Shown: positions 14,640-26,061 of the stretch, one piece after another
Layout of the letters: every line of letters starts with the position of its first letter
Numbering within the stretch: the stretch's first letter is position 1
Source of the DNA: Parietaria judaica
Taxonomy: Eukaryota; Streptophyta; Magnoliopsida; Rosales; Urticaceae
Assembly: GCA_954871525.1 (NCBI GenBank)
Contig: OX940868.1
Span: 15,352,556-15,416,555 of the forward strand
DNA length: 64,000 nt
Direction of reading: 5' to 3'
Program-made: the position numbers and the translations under genes
Notes under the pieces: model-generated
Database searches by the model: none
Told to the model about the DNA's origin: nothing
What the model saw: only the letters and a program-made list of their open reading frames with translations

Positions 14640-16635
14640 GTTTTAAACAATGTAAAATAAAGAAATGCTATAGGAAATGCTATAGCATTCCCTATGGTAT
14701 TTCTCGTCAAAAATTTAATCCTAGCATATTTTTGCATGACAACTCTTGTTGTATTCAAATTACAATGTATAAGCCTTAAAATCATTATTTTTTCAATTGG
14801 TTCGAAATTTTAGGTCGTAAACAATGTAAAATAAAGATATGCTATATGAAATGCTATAGCATTTTCTATGGCATTTCTCGTCAACAATTTACTCCTTGCA
14901 TATTTTTGCATGAGAACGCTTGTAATATTAAAATTCCAATGTATATGCCTTAAAATCATTATTTTTTCAATTGGTTCAAAATTTAAGGTTGTAAAAAATG
15001 TAAAATAAAGAAATGCTATAGGAAATGCTATAGCATTTCTTATGGCATTTCTCGTCAACAATTTAATCCTTGCATATTTTTGCATGAGAACGCTTGTAAT
15101 ATAAAATTCCAATGTATAAGCCCTAAAATCATTATTTTTTCAATTGGTTCTAAATTTTAGGTCGTAAACAATGTAAAATAAAGAAATGCTATACGAAATG
15201 CTATAGCATTTCCTTTGGCATTTCTCGTCAACAATTTAATCCTTGCATATTTTTGCATGAGAACGCTTGTAATATTAAAATTCCAATGTATAAACCCTAA
15301 AATCATTATTTTTTAAATTAGTTCGAAATTTAAGGTTGTAAAAAATGTAAAATAAAGAAATGCTATAGGAAATGCTATAGCGTTTCCTATGGCATTTCTC
15401 GTCAACAATTTAATCCTTGCATATTTTTTCATGAGAACGCTTGTAATATAAAATTCCAATGTATAAGCCCTAAAATAATTATTTTTTCAATTGGTTTGAA
15501 ATTTAAGGTTGTAAAAAATGTAAAATAAAGATATGCTATAGGAAATGCTATAGCATTTCCTACGGCATTTCTCGTCAACATTTTAATCCTTGCATATTTT
15601 TGCATGAGAACGCTTGTAATATTAAAATTTCAATGTATAAGCCCTGAAATCATTATTTTTTCAATTGGTTCGAAATTTTAGGTCGTAAACAATGTAAAAT
15701 AAAGAAATGCTATACTAAATGCTATAGCATTTCCTATGGCAATTCTCGTCTACAATTTAATCCTTGCATATTTTTAGGTCGTAAACAATGTAAAATAAAG
15801 AAATTCTATAGGAAATGCTATAGCATTTCCTATGGCATTTCTCGTCAACAAATTAATCCTTGCATATTTTTGCATGAGAACACTTGTAATATTAAAATTC
15901 CAATGTATAAGCCCTAAAATCTTTATTTTTTTCAATTGGTTCTAAATTTAAGGTTGTAAAAAATGTAAAATAAAGAAATGGTATAGGAAATGCTATAGCA
16001 TTTCCTATGGCATTACTCGTCAACAATTTAATCCTTGCATATTTTTGCATGAGAACTCTTGTTATATTCAAATTACAATGTATAAGCCCTAAAATCATTA
16101 TTTTTTCAATTGGTTCGAAATTTTAGGTCGTAAACAATGTAAAATAAAGAAATGCTATACGAAATGCTATAGCATTTCCTATGGCATTTCTCGTCAACAA
16201 TTTAATCCTTGCAAATTTTTGCATGAGAACGCTTGTAATATTAAAATTCTAATGTATAAGCCCTAAAATCATTATTTTTTCCATTGTTTCAAAATTGTAG
16301 GTTGTAAACCATGTAAAATAAAGAAATGGTATAACATTTCCAATGCCATTTCTCGTCAACAATTTAATCCTTGCATATTTTTGCATGAGAACGCTTGTAA
16401 AATTAAAATTCCAATGTATAAGCCCTAAAATCATTTTTTTTTCAATTTGTTCGAAATTTAAGGTTGTAAAAAATGGAATATAAAGAAATGCTATAGGAAA
16501 TTCTATAGCATTCCCTATGGATTTATCCTCAACAATTTAATCCTTGCATATTTTTGCATGAGGACTCTTGTTATATTCAAATTCCAATGTATAATCCCTA
16601 AAATCATTATTTTTTCAATTGGTTCGAAATTTTAG
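14640..16635. repeat. 1,996-bp higher-order unit, copy 1
   Basis: First of three tandem copies with offset 1,996 bp. Diagnostic features are GCATTCCCTATGGTATTTC at 14685, the fused monomer at 15774 in which the tail is joined directly to a head (GCATATTTTTAGGTCGTAAA), and GGTATAACATTTCCAATGCC near 16328. Copies 1 and 2 differ at only a few bases in the stretches compared. The unit is about 11-12 monomers, one of them fused. Confidence 0.88.
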
Positions 16636-18631
16636 GTTGTAAACAATGTAAAATAAAGAAATGCTATAGGAAATGCTATAGCATTCCCTATGGTATTTCT
16701 CGTCAAAAATTTAATCCTAGCATATTTTTGCATGACAACTCTTGTTGTATTCAAATTACAATGTATAAGCCTTAAAATCATTATTTTTTCAATTGGTTCG
16801 AAATTTTAGGTCGTAAACAATGTAAAATAAAGATATGCTATATGAAATGCTATAGCATTTTCTATGGCATTTCTCGTCAACAATTTACTCCTTGCATATT
16901 TTTGCATGAGAACGCTTGTAATATTAAAATTCCAATGTATAAGCCTTAAAATCATTATTTTTTCAATTGGTTCAAAATTTAAGGTTGTAAAAAATGTAAA
17001 ATAAAGAAATGCTATAGGAAATGCTATAGCATTTCTTATGGCATTTCTCGTCAACAATTTAATCCTTGCATATTTTTGCATGAGAACGCTTGTAATATAA
17101 AATTCCAATGTATAAGCCCTAAAATCATTATTTTTTCAATTGGTTCTAAACTTTAGGTCGTAAACAATGTAAAATAAAGAAATGCTATACGAAATGCTAT
17201 AGCATTTCCTTTGGCATTTCTCGTCAACAATTTAATCCTTGCATATTTTTGCATGAGAACGCTTGTAATATTAAAATTCCAATGTATAAACCCTAAAATC
17301 ATTATTTTTTAAATTAGTTCGAAATTTAAGGTTGTAAAAAATGTAAAATAAAGAAATGCTATAGGAAATGCTATAGCGTTTCCTATGGCATTTCTCGTCA
17401 ACAATTTAATCCTTGCATATTTTTTCATGAGAACGCTTGTAATATAAAATTCCAATGTATAAGCCCTAAAATAATTATTTTTTCAATTGGTTTGAAATTT
17501 AAGGTTGTAAAAAATGTAAAATAAAGATATGCTATAGGAAATGCTATAGCATTTCCTACGGCATTTCTCGTCAACATTTTAATCCTTGCATATTTTTGCA
17601 TGAGAACGCTTGTAATATTAAAATTTCAATGTATAAGCCCTGAAATCATTATTTTTTCAATTGGTTCGAAATTTTAGGTCGTAAACAATGTAAAATAAAG
17701 AAATGCTATACTAAATGCTATAGCATTTCCTATGGCAATTCTCGTCTACAATTTAATCCTTGCATATTTTTAGGTCGTAAACAATGTAAAATAAAGAAAT
17801 TCTATAGGAAATGCTATAGCATTTCCTATGGCATTTCTCGTCAACAAATTAATCCTTGCATATTTTTGCATGAGAACACTTGTAATATTAAAATTCCAAT
17901 GTATAAGCCCTAAAATCATTATTTTTTTCAATTGGTTCTAAATTTAAGGTTGTAAAAAATGTAAAATAAAGAAATGGTATAGGAAATGCTATAGCATTTC
18001 CTATGGCATTACTCGTCAACAATTTAATCCTTGCATATTTTTGCATGAGAACTCTTGTTATATTCAAATTACAATGTATAAGCCCTAAAATCATTATTTT
18101 TTCAATTGGTTCGAAATTTTAGGTCGTAAACAATGTAAAATAAAGAAATGCTATACGAAATGCTATAGCATTTCCTATGGCATTTCTCGTCAACAATTTA
18201 ATCCTTGCAAATTTTTGCATGAGAACGCTTGTAATATTAAAATTCTAATGTATAAGCCCTAAAATCATTATTTTTTCCATTGTTTCAAAATTGTAGGTTG
18301 TAAACCATGTAAAATAAAGAAATGGTATAACATTTCCAATGCCATTTCTCGTCAACAATTTAATCCTTGCATATTTTTGCATGAGAACGCTTGTAAAATT
18401 AAAATTCCAATGTATAAGCCCTAAAATCATTTTTTTTTCAATTTGTTCGAAATTTAAGGTTGTAAAAAATGGAATATAAAGAAATGCTATAGGAAATTCT
18501 ATAGCATTCCCTATGGATTTATCCTCAACAATTTAATCCTTGCATATTTTTGCATGAGGACTCTTGTTATATTCAAATTCCAATGTATAATCCCTAAAAT
18601 CATTATTTTTTCTATTGGTTCGAAATTTTAG
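16636..18631. repeat. 1,996-bp higher-order unit, copy 2
   Basis: Copy of 14640-16635, including the fused monomer at about 17770 and the private variants at 16681 and 18324. Confidence 0.88.
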
Positions 18632-20500
18632 GTTGTAAACAATGTAAAATAAAGAAATGCTATAGGAAATGCTATAGCATTCCCTATGGTATTTCTCGTC
18701 AAAAATTTAATCCTAGCATATTTTTGCATGACAACTCTTGTTGTATTCAAATTACAATGTATAAGCCTTAAAATCATTATTTTTTCAATTGGTTCGAAAT
18801 TTTAGGTCGTAAACAATGTAAAATAAAGATATGCTATATGAAATGCTATAGCATTTTCTATGGCATTTCTCGTCAACAATTTACTCCTTGCATATTTTTG
18901 CATGAGAACGCTTGTAATATTAAAATTCCAATGTATAAGCCTTAAAATCATTATTTTTTCAATTGGTTCAAAATTTAAGGTTGTAAAAAATGTAAAATAA
19001 AGAAATGCTATAGGAAATGCTATAGCATTTCTTATGGCATTTCTCGTCAACAATTTAATCCTTGCATATTTTTGCATGAGAACGCTTGTAATATAAAATT
19101 CCAATGTATAAGCCCTAAAATCATTATTTTTTCAATTGGTTCTAAATTTTAGGTCGTAAACAATGTAAAATAAAGAAATGCTATACGAAATGCTATAGCA
19201 TTTCCTTTGGCATTTCTCGTCAACAATTTAATCCTTGCATATTTTTGCATGAGAACGCTTGTAATATTAAAATTCCAATGTATAAACCCTAAAATCATTA
19301 TTTTTTAAATTAGTTCGAAATTTAAGGTTGTAAAAAATGTAAAATAAAGAAATGCTATAGGAAATGCTATAGCGTTTCCTATGGCATTTCTCGTCAACAA
19401 TTTAATCCTTGCATATTTTTTCATGAGAACGCTTGTAATATAAAATTCCAATGTATAAGCCCTAAAATAATTATTTTTTCAATTGGTTTGAAATTTAAGG
19501 TTGTAAAAAATGTAAAATAAAGATATGCTATAGGAAATGCTATAGCATTTCCTACGGCATTTCTCGTCAACATTTTAATCCTTGCATATTTTTGCATGAG
19601 AACGCTTGTAATATTAAAATTCCAATGTATAAGCCCTGAAATCATTATTTTTTTCAATTGGTTCGAAATTTAAGGTTGTAAAAAATGTAAAATAAAGAAA
19701 TGGTATAGGAAATTCTAGAGCATTTCCTATGGCATTTCTCGTCAAGAATTTATTCCTTGCATATTTTTGAATGAGAAATATTGTTATATTCAAATTACAA
19801 TGTATAAGCCCTAAAATCATTATTTTTTCAATTGGTTCTAAATTTAAGGTTGTAAAAAATGTAAAATAAAGAAATGGTATAGGAAATGCTATAGCATTTC
19901 CTATGGCATTACTCGTCAACAATTTAATCCTTGCATATTTTTGCATGAGAACTCTTGTTATATTCAAATTACAATGTATAAGCCCTAAAATCATTATTTT
20001 TTCAATTGGTTCGAAATTTTAGGTCGTAAACAATGTAAAATAAAGAAATGCTATACGAAATGCTATAGCATTTCCTATGGCATTTCTCGTCAACAATTTA
20101 ATCCTTGCAAATTTTTGCATGAGAACGCTTGTAATATTAAAATTCCAATGTATAAGCCCTAAAATCATTATTTTTTCCATTGTTTCAAAATTGTAGGTTG
20201 TAAACCATGTAAAATAAAGAAATGGTATAACATTTCCAATGCCATTTCTCGTCAACAATTTAATCCTTGCATATTTTTGCATGAGAACGCTTGTAAAATT
20301 AAAATTCCAATGTATAAGCCCTAAAATCATTTTTTTTTCAATTTGTTCGAAATTTAAGGTTGTAAAAAATGGAATATAAAGAAATGCTATAGGAAATTCT
20401 ATAGCATTCCCTATGGATTTATCCTCAACAATTTAATCCTTGCATATTTTTGCATGAGGACTCTTGTTATATTCAAATTCCAATGTATAAGCCCTAAAAT
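18632..20500. repeat. 1,996-bp higher-order unit, copy 3 (mosaic, 96 bp shorter)
   Basis: Matches copies 1 and 2 from 18632 to about 19640 and again from about 19805 to 20500. The segment in between lacks the fused monomer and instead carries a monomer variant (GGTATAGGAAATTCTAGAGC, TCAAGAATTTA) that otherwise occurs at about 21588. The offset to copy 1 changes from 3,992 to 3,896 bp across the patch, a net loss of 96 bp. Confidence 0.85.
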
Positions 20501-23082
20501 CATTAGTTTTTCAATTGGTTCGAAATTTTAGGTCGTAAACAATGTAAAATAAAGAAATGCTATAGGAATTGCTATAGCATTTCCTATGACATTTCTCGTC
20601 AACAAATTAATCCTTGCATATTTTTGCATGAGAACGCTTGTAATATTAAAATTCCAATGTATAAGCCCTAAAATCATTATTTTTTCAATTGGTTCGAAAT
20701 TTAAGGTCGTAAACAATGTAAAATAAAGAAATGCTATAGGAAATACTATACCATTTCCTATGGCATTTCTCGTCAACAATTTAATCCTTGCATATTTTTG
20801 CATGAGAACGCTAGTAATAATAAAGTTCCAATGTATAAGCCCTAAAATCATTATTTTTTCAATTGGTTCGAAATTTAAGGTTGTAATAAATGTAAAATAA
20901 AGAAATGTTATACGAAATGCTATAGCATTTCCTATGGCATTTCTCGTCAACATTTTAATCCTTGCATCTTTTTGCATGAGAACGCTTGTCATATTAAAAT
21001 TCCAATGTATAAGCCCTAAAATCATTATTTTTTCAATTGGTTCGAAATTTTAGGTCGTAAACAATGTAAAATAAAGAAATGCTATAGGAAATACTATAGC
21101 ATTTCCTATGGCATTTCTCGTCAACAATTTACTCCTTGCATATTTTTGCATGAGGACTCTTGTTATATTCAAATTCCAATGTATAAGCCCTAAAATCATT
21201 ATTTTTTCAATTGGTTCGAAATTTTAGGTCGTAAACAATGTAAAATAAAGAAATGCTATAGGAAATGCTATAGCATTTCCTATGGCATTTCTCGTTAACA
21301 ATTTAATCCTTGCATATTTTTGCATTAGAACGCTTGTATAAGCCCTAAAATCATTATTTTTTCAATTGGTTTGAAATTTTAGGTTGTAAAAAATGTAAAA
21401 TAAAGAAATGCTATACGAAATGCTATAGCATTTCCAATGACATTTCTCGTCAACAATTTAATCCTTGCATATTTTTGCATAAGAACGCTTGTAAAATCAA
21501 AATTCCAATGTATAAGCCCTAAAATCATTTTTTTTTTCAATTGGTTCGAAATTTAAGGTTGTAAAAAATGTAAAATAAAGAAATGGTATAGGAAATTCTA
21601 GAGCATTTCCTATGGCATTTCTCGTCAAGAATTTAATCCTTGCATATTTTTGCATGAGAAATATTGTTATATTCAAATTCCAATGTATAAACCCTAAGAT
21701 CATTATTTTTTCAATTGGTTCGAACTTTTAGGTCGTAAACAATGTAAAATAAAGAAATACTATAGGAAATGCTATATAGCATTTCCTATGGCATTTCTCG
21801 TTAATAATTTAATCCTTGCATATTTTTGCATGAGAACGCTTGTAATATTAAAATTCCAATGTATAAGCCCTAAAATCATTAGTTTTTCAATTGGTTCCAA
21901 ATTTAAGGTTGTAAAAAATGTAAAATAAAGAAATGCTATAGGAAATGCTATAGCATTTCCTATGGCATTTCTCGTCAACAATTTAATCCTTGCATATTTT
22001 TGCATGAGAAATGTTGTTATATTCAAATTCCAATGTATAAACCCTAAGATCATTATTTTTTCAATTGGTTCGATTTTTTAGGTTGTAAACAATGTAAAAT
22101 AAAGAAATGCTATAGCATTTCCTATGGCATTTCTCGTCAACAATTTAATCCTTGCATATTTTTGCATGAGAACGCTTGTACTATTAAAATTCCAATGTAT
22201 AAGCCTTAAAATCATTATTTTTTTAATTGGTTCGAAATTTTAGGTCGTAAACAATGTAAAATAAAGAAATTCTATACGAAATGCTATAGCATTTCCTATG
22301 GAATTTCTCGTCAACAATTTAATCCTTGCATATTTTTGCATAAGAACTCTTGTTATATTCAAATTCCAATTTATAAGCCCTAAAATCATTATTTTTTCAA
22401 TTGGTTTGAAATTTTAGGTCGTAAACAATGTAAAATAAAGAAATGCTATTGGAAGTGCTATAGCATTTCCTATGGCATTTCTCGTCAACAATTTAATCCC
22501 TGCATATTTTTGCATGATAACGCTTGTAATATTAAAATTCCAATGTATAAGCCCTAAAATCATTATTTTTTTAATTGGTTCGAAATTTAAGGTTGTAAAA
22601 AATGTAAAATAAAGAAATGCTATAGGAAATGCTATAGCATTTCCTATGGCGTTTCTCGTCAACAATTTAATCCTTGCATATTTTTGCATGAGAACTCTTG
22701 TTAGATTCAAATTCCAATGTATAAGCCCTAAAATAATTATTTTTTCAATTGGTTCGACATTTTAGGTTGTAAACAATCTAAAATAAAGAAATGATATAGT
22801 ATGGCATTTCTCGTCAACAATTTAATCCTTGCATATTTTTGCATGAGAACGCTTGTAATATTAAAATTCCAATGTATAAGCCCTAAAATAATTATTTTTT
22901 CAATTGGTTCGAAATTTAAGGTTGTAAAAAATGTAAGATAAAGAAATGTTATAGGAAATGCTATAGCATTTCCTATGGCATTTCTCGTCAACAATTTAAT
23001 CCTTGCATATTTTTGCATGAGAACGCTTATAATATTAAAATTCCAATGTATAAGCCCTAAAATCATTATTTTTTCAATTGGT

Positions 23083-23240
23083 TCAAAATTTTAGGTCATT
23101 TCCTATGGCATTTCTCGTCAACAATGTAATCCTTGCATATTTTTGCATGAGAACGCTTGTAATATTAAAATTCCAATGTATAAGCCCTAAAATCATTATT
23201 TTTTCAATTGGTTCGAAATTTAACATTTCCTATGGCATTT
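23083..23240. repeat. Two shortened monomers next to the copia insertion
   Basis: Two consecutive monomers lack about 50 bp between the head and the right palindrome arm: TTTTAGGTC joined to ATTTCCTATGG at about 23096, and GAAATTTA joined to ACATTTCC at about 23222. They are the last partial-length units before the retrotransposon junction, followed by one ordinary monomer cut at 23399. Confidence 0.7.
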
Positions 23241-23521
23241 CTCGTCAACAATTTAATCCTTGCATATTTTTTTATGAGAACTCTTGTTATATTCAAATTC
23301 CAATGTATAAGCCCTAAAATCTTTATTTTTTCAATTGGTTCGAAATTTTAGGTTGTAAACAATGTAAAATAAAGAAATGCTATAGGAAATGCTATAGGTC
23401 TTTGAAAGTCTTAGTATGCTCTATGGTTGCGGTTCCGACTGATCTTCCACATCAGAAACGATTTCCAGAGATTTATTTTTTTTGTGAGAGTTTTTTTTTT
23501 TGTCGAGGTACTGGCAACACG

Positions 23522-24440
23522 ATGACTGATCTCCAAATTGACGAGGTATCAAGAAACTCAACAGCAATAACTACAACACATGGGCGACATGCATGATGTC
23601 CTATTTGCAAGGGCACGACCTATGGGAGGTCGTCGGCGGAAGCGAAACTACGCCGCCGGAAAAAGATGCTAACGGCACCTTGCGCAAATGGAAAATCAAA
23701 GCAGGCAAAGCGATGTTCGCCCTGAAGACCACCGTTGAAGAAGAGATACTAGAGCACATTCGGGACGAGAAGACGCCCAAAGAAGCATGGGAGACGTTCG
23801 TGACGCTTTTCTCAAAGAAGAATGATGCGAGGCTACAGCTCTTAGAGAACGAGCTGCTATCAATCTCACAACGCGACGTGACGATTGCTCAGTACTTTCA
23901 CAAGGTCAAGTCGATATGTCGTGAAATTAGCGATCTCGATCCGAAGTCTGTCATCGGAGAGGCTCGTATGAAGAGGATCATCATTCACGGCTTGAGATCG
24001 GAGTACTGAAGCTTCGTGATTGCTGTACAAGGATGGCCCGTTCAACCATTACTTGTAGAGTTTGAGAATTTGCTAGCAAGCCAAGAAGCGATGGCTAAGC
24101 AGATGGGAGGCGTCACAATGAAGAACGAAGATGAGAAACACCTCCTGCTGACACATGAAGAGTGGTTGGCCAAGAAGAAGAAGAACTATGGAGCTGTGTC
24201 TTCTTCAAGCTCGTCGAGTCGTGGAGGGTACGGCGGAGATAGCCGAGCAAGTGGTAGAGGCCGAGGATGAGGGAGAGGTCGTGACATGCGAGGTCGCGGC
24301 AGTAGATCACCCCGCCAGGAAGGCACCACGGTCCGAAGAGACAAGAGCACGGTGAAGTGCTACAATTTTCAGAAACTCGGGCACTATGCATCGGAATGCC
24401 GCAGTAAGAAGCACGGCGATGAAGCGAATCTGACAAGATT
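23522..24440 (+). pseudogene. copia gag pseudogene
   Basis: Encodes a Gag of the plant copia type (UBN2 gag-polypeptide family), the structural protein of the cytoplasmic virus-like particle. The likely start is ATG at 23522 (MTDLQIDEVS). The conserved N-terminal block (NYNTWATCMMSYLQG, at about 23569-23613) is one frame away, so a frame change lies between about 23540 and 23560. The main frame is then stopped by TGA at 24007 and TGA at 24268, both at places where arginine is usual in relatives, consistent with CGA to TGA changes. The C-terminus is Ser/Gly/Arg rich. The CCHC zinc knuckle at 24358-24399 has Phe at 24367 instead of the second Cys, so it should not bind zinc normally. The gene is not functional as it stands. 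Confidence 0.88.
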
Positions 24441-24649
24441 TGACGAAGACGAGCAAATGCTGATGTTCGCCCAGCAGGAGAAGAACATTGAAGTGCGGAG
24501 AGACGAGGAGACGAGCGTCGAAGGAGAGATCGACGCTGAGCCCGGGCGAGAATCGGTCAGAGAGAAGACCGACCTGGAGGAGCCAGTCGACGTGAAGTCG
24601 AGCCCGGAGCCCGAGCTGATGAAGGCCAAGAAGAGGCCCGGCCCGGAGA

Positions 24650-24935
24650 ATATGACTGACGAGATGGTCATGCTTATCGAGGACAAGGTTATTGTGAACC
24701 TCCTCGTAGACGGAGAGAATAATGTCTATACCGACGTCTGGTATTTAGACAATGATGCAAGAAACCACATGACGGGACACCGAGCTAAGTTTAAAGAGCT
24801 CGATGAAAAAATCACAGGAAGCGTAAAGTTCGGCGATGAATCGATCGTCGAAATTAGAGGCCGAGGGTGGATCCTGTTCAAGTGCAAGAACGGAGACCAA
24901 CGCCTACTGACCTAGGTGTACTACATCCCAAAATT
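24650..24935 (+). pseudogene. copia aspartic protease region, inactivated
   Basis: Continues in the gag frame. It corresponds to the pepsin-like retroviral protease that cleaves Gag-Pol. The active-site region lies at 24739-24775. The catalytic triplet, normally Asp-Thr/Ser-Gly, reads Asp-Asn-Asp (24748-24756), followed by Ala-Arg and the family-typical NHMTG. The first Asp remains but the Gly is lost, so activity is not expected. A TAG stop at 24913 ends the open segment just before the conserved YYIP block that leads into the integrase region. Confidence 0.85.
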
Positions 24936-25089
24936 GAAGAGTAACATCATCAGCCTTGGTCAGATGACGGAAGTCGGTAACACGGTGGTGATGGCCGGCT
25001 CATACCTGAAGATGTGGAACCAAAGCGGCGCACTGTTGATGAAGGTGAAAAGTACGCGGAACAGGTTGTACAAGATACTCCTGGAGACG

Positions 25090-26061
25090 GGCCAACCCGT
25101 CTGCTTAATGGCGTCCCTGACAGACCCAGCTTGGTTGTGGAACGCACGACTTGGGCACGTAAACTTCTACGCGCTCAAGATGATGGGAGAGAAGAAGATG
25201 GCCTTTGGGGTACCGAAGATCGAACACCCCAACCAGCTCTGCGAATGCTGCATGGTCGCAAAACAGGAAAGAGTGCCATTTCAGATAAAGGCCAAGTTTC
25301 GAGCAGAGCGACCCCTCTAACTGGTGCACGCTGACCTGTGTGGTCCAATCACCCCGGCCACTCTAGCCGGCAACAAGTACTTATTTTTACTTGTTGATGA
25401 TTACAGCCGTTGGATGTGGGTTTATACACTCAAGGAGAAGAGTGGGGCCCTTGAAGTCTTCAAGAAGTTCAAGAGGCTCGTCGATAACCAATCTGGACAT
25501 AAACTGAAGACCCTGCGAACAGATCAAGGAGGCGATTTCACATCTCAGAATTTCGCGGAGTACTGCGGAGAAGAAGGTGTAGAGCGACACCTCACCACAC
25601 CATACACGCCCCAACAGAACGGCGTGGTGGAGAGAAGAAACCGAACTGTGATGGACACAGCAAGGAGTTTGCTGAAAAGCATGCAAGTTCCGGCGAGATT
25701 TCGGGGAGAAGCAGTATGACATGATGTCTACTTGCTGAACCGTCTACCTACGAAGGCGCTAGGCGAGCGCACCCCTTACCAAGCAAGGATAAGGCAGAAA
25801 CCTCATCTGGAGCATTTGAAGGTGTTTGGGTGTACCGCACATGTGAAGACTATAGGACCAAACCTCAAAAAGCTCGATGATCGAAGTCAACTGATGATGT
25901 ACCTTGGCGCCGAAGAAGGGAGCAAGGCACACAGGTTTTACGACCCCCGACGCGGCAAAGCGCATGTGAGCAGAGACGCCGTGTTTGAAGAGGAGAAAAA
26001 GTGACAGTGGCGAGACAAGAACGGGGAGCCGGAACAGAACTCGGTGGAGTTTATACTCTAA
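25090..26061 (+). pseudogene. copia integrase pseudogene
   Basis: The pre-integrase zinc region is visible from about 25135 (LGHVNFYALKMM, then CECC at about 25240). The catalytic core follows. Asp codons at 25333 (HADLCGP) and 25522 (RTDQGG) and Glu at 25630 (VVERRN) form the D,D-35-E triad, with exactly 35 residues between the last two. The integrase would join the cDNA to host DNA. Catalytic residues are intact, but stops at 25318 (TAA, just before the core), 25717 (TGA), 26002 (TGA) and 26059 (TAA) break the frame. All segments stay in one frame with no length shift. Confidence 0.88.

Larger units (their letters stand above)
1..23399. repeat. AT-rich ~174-bp satellite array, A/B domain
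   Basis: Head-to-tail tandem array with a monomer of about 174 bp (roughly 160-178), about 135 copies. Landmarks repeat in fixed order: AATGTATAAGCCCTAAAATC, a T-run, CAATTGGTTCGAAATTT, TGTAAAATAAAGAAATG, a palindrome, TTTCTCGTCAACAATTTAAT, GCATATTTTTGCATGAGAAC. Two monomer heads occur: type A (TTTAAGGTTGTAAAAAATG) and type B (TTTTAGGTCGTAAACAATG). Two tails occur: CGCTTGTAATATTAAAATT and CTCTTGTTATATTCAAATT. The types often alternate, giving dimers of about 348 bp. The minus strand of type A stays open for 58 codons, while type B has a stop, so repeated minus-strand frames of about 107 codons appear. They are a by-product of the repeat, not genes. Monomer length and organisation fit a plant centromeric satellite by family analogy; that role is inferred. 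Confidence 0.95.

Noticed and set aside
7069..15000. Plus-strand frames with MAFLVNNLILAYFCMRTLV repeats
   Set aside because: Translation of the same satellite on the other strand; not a protein family.
24113..25722. Minus-strand frames opposite the copia gag-pol (for example 24113-24436, 24384-24686, 25387-25722)
   Set aside because: Shadows of the sense coding region with no recognisable domains.
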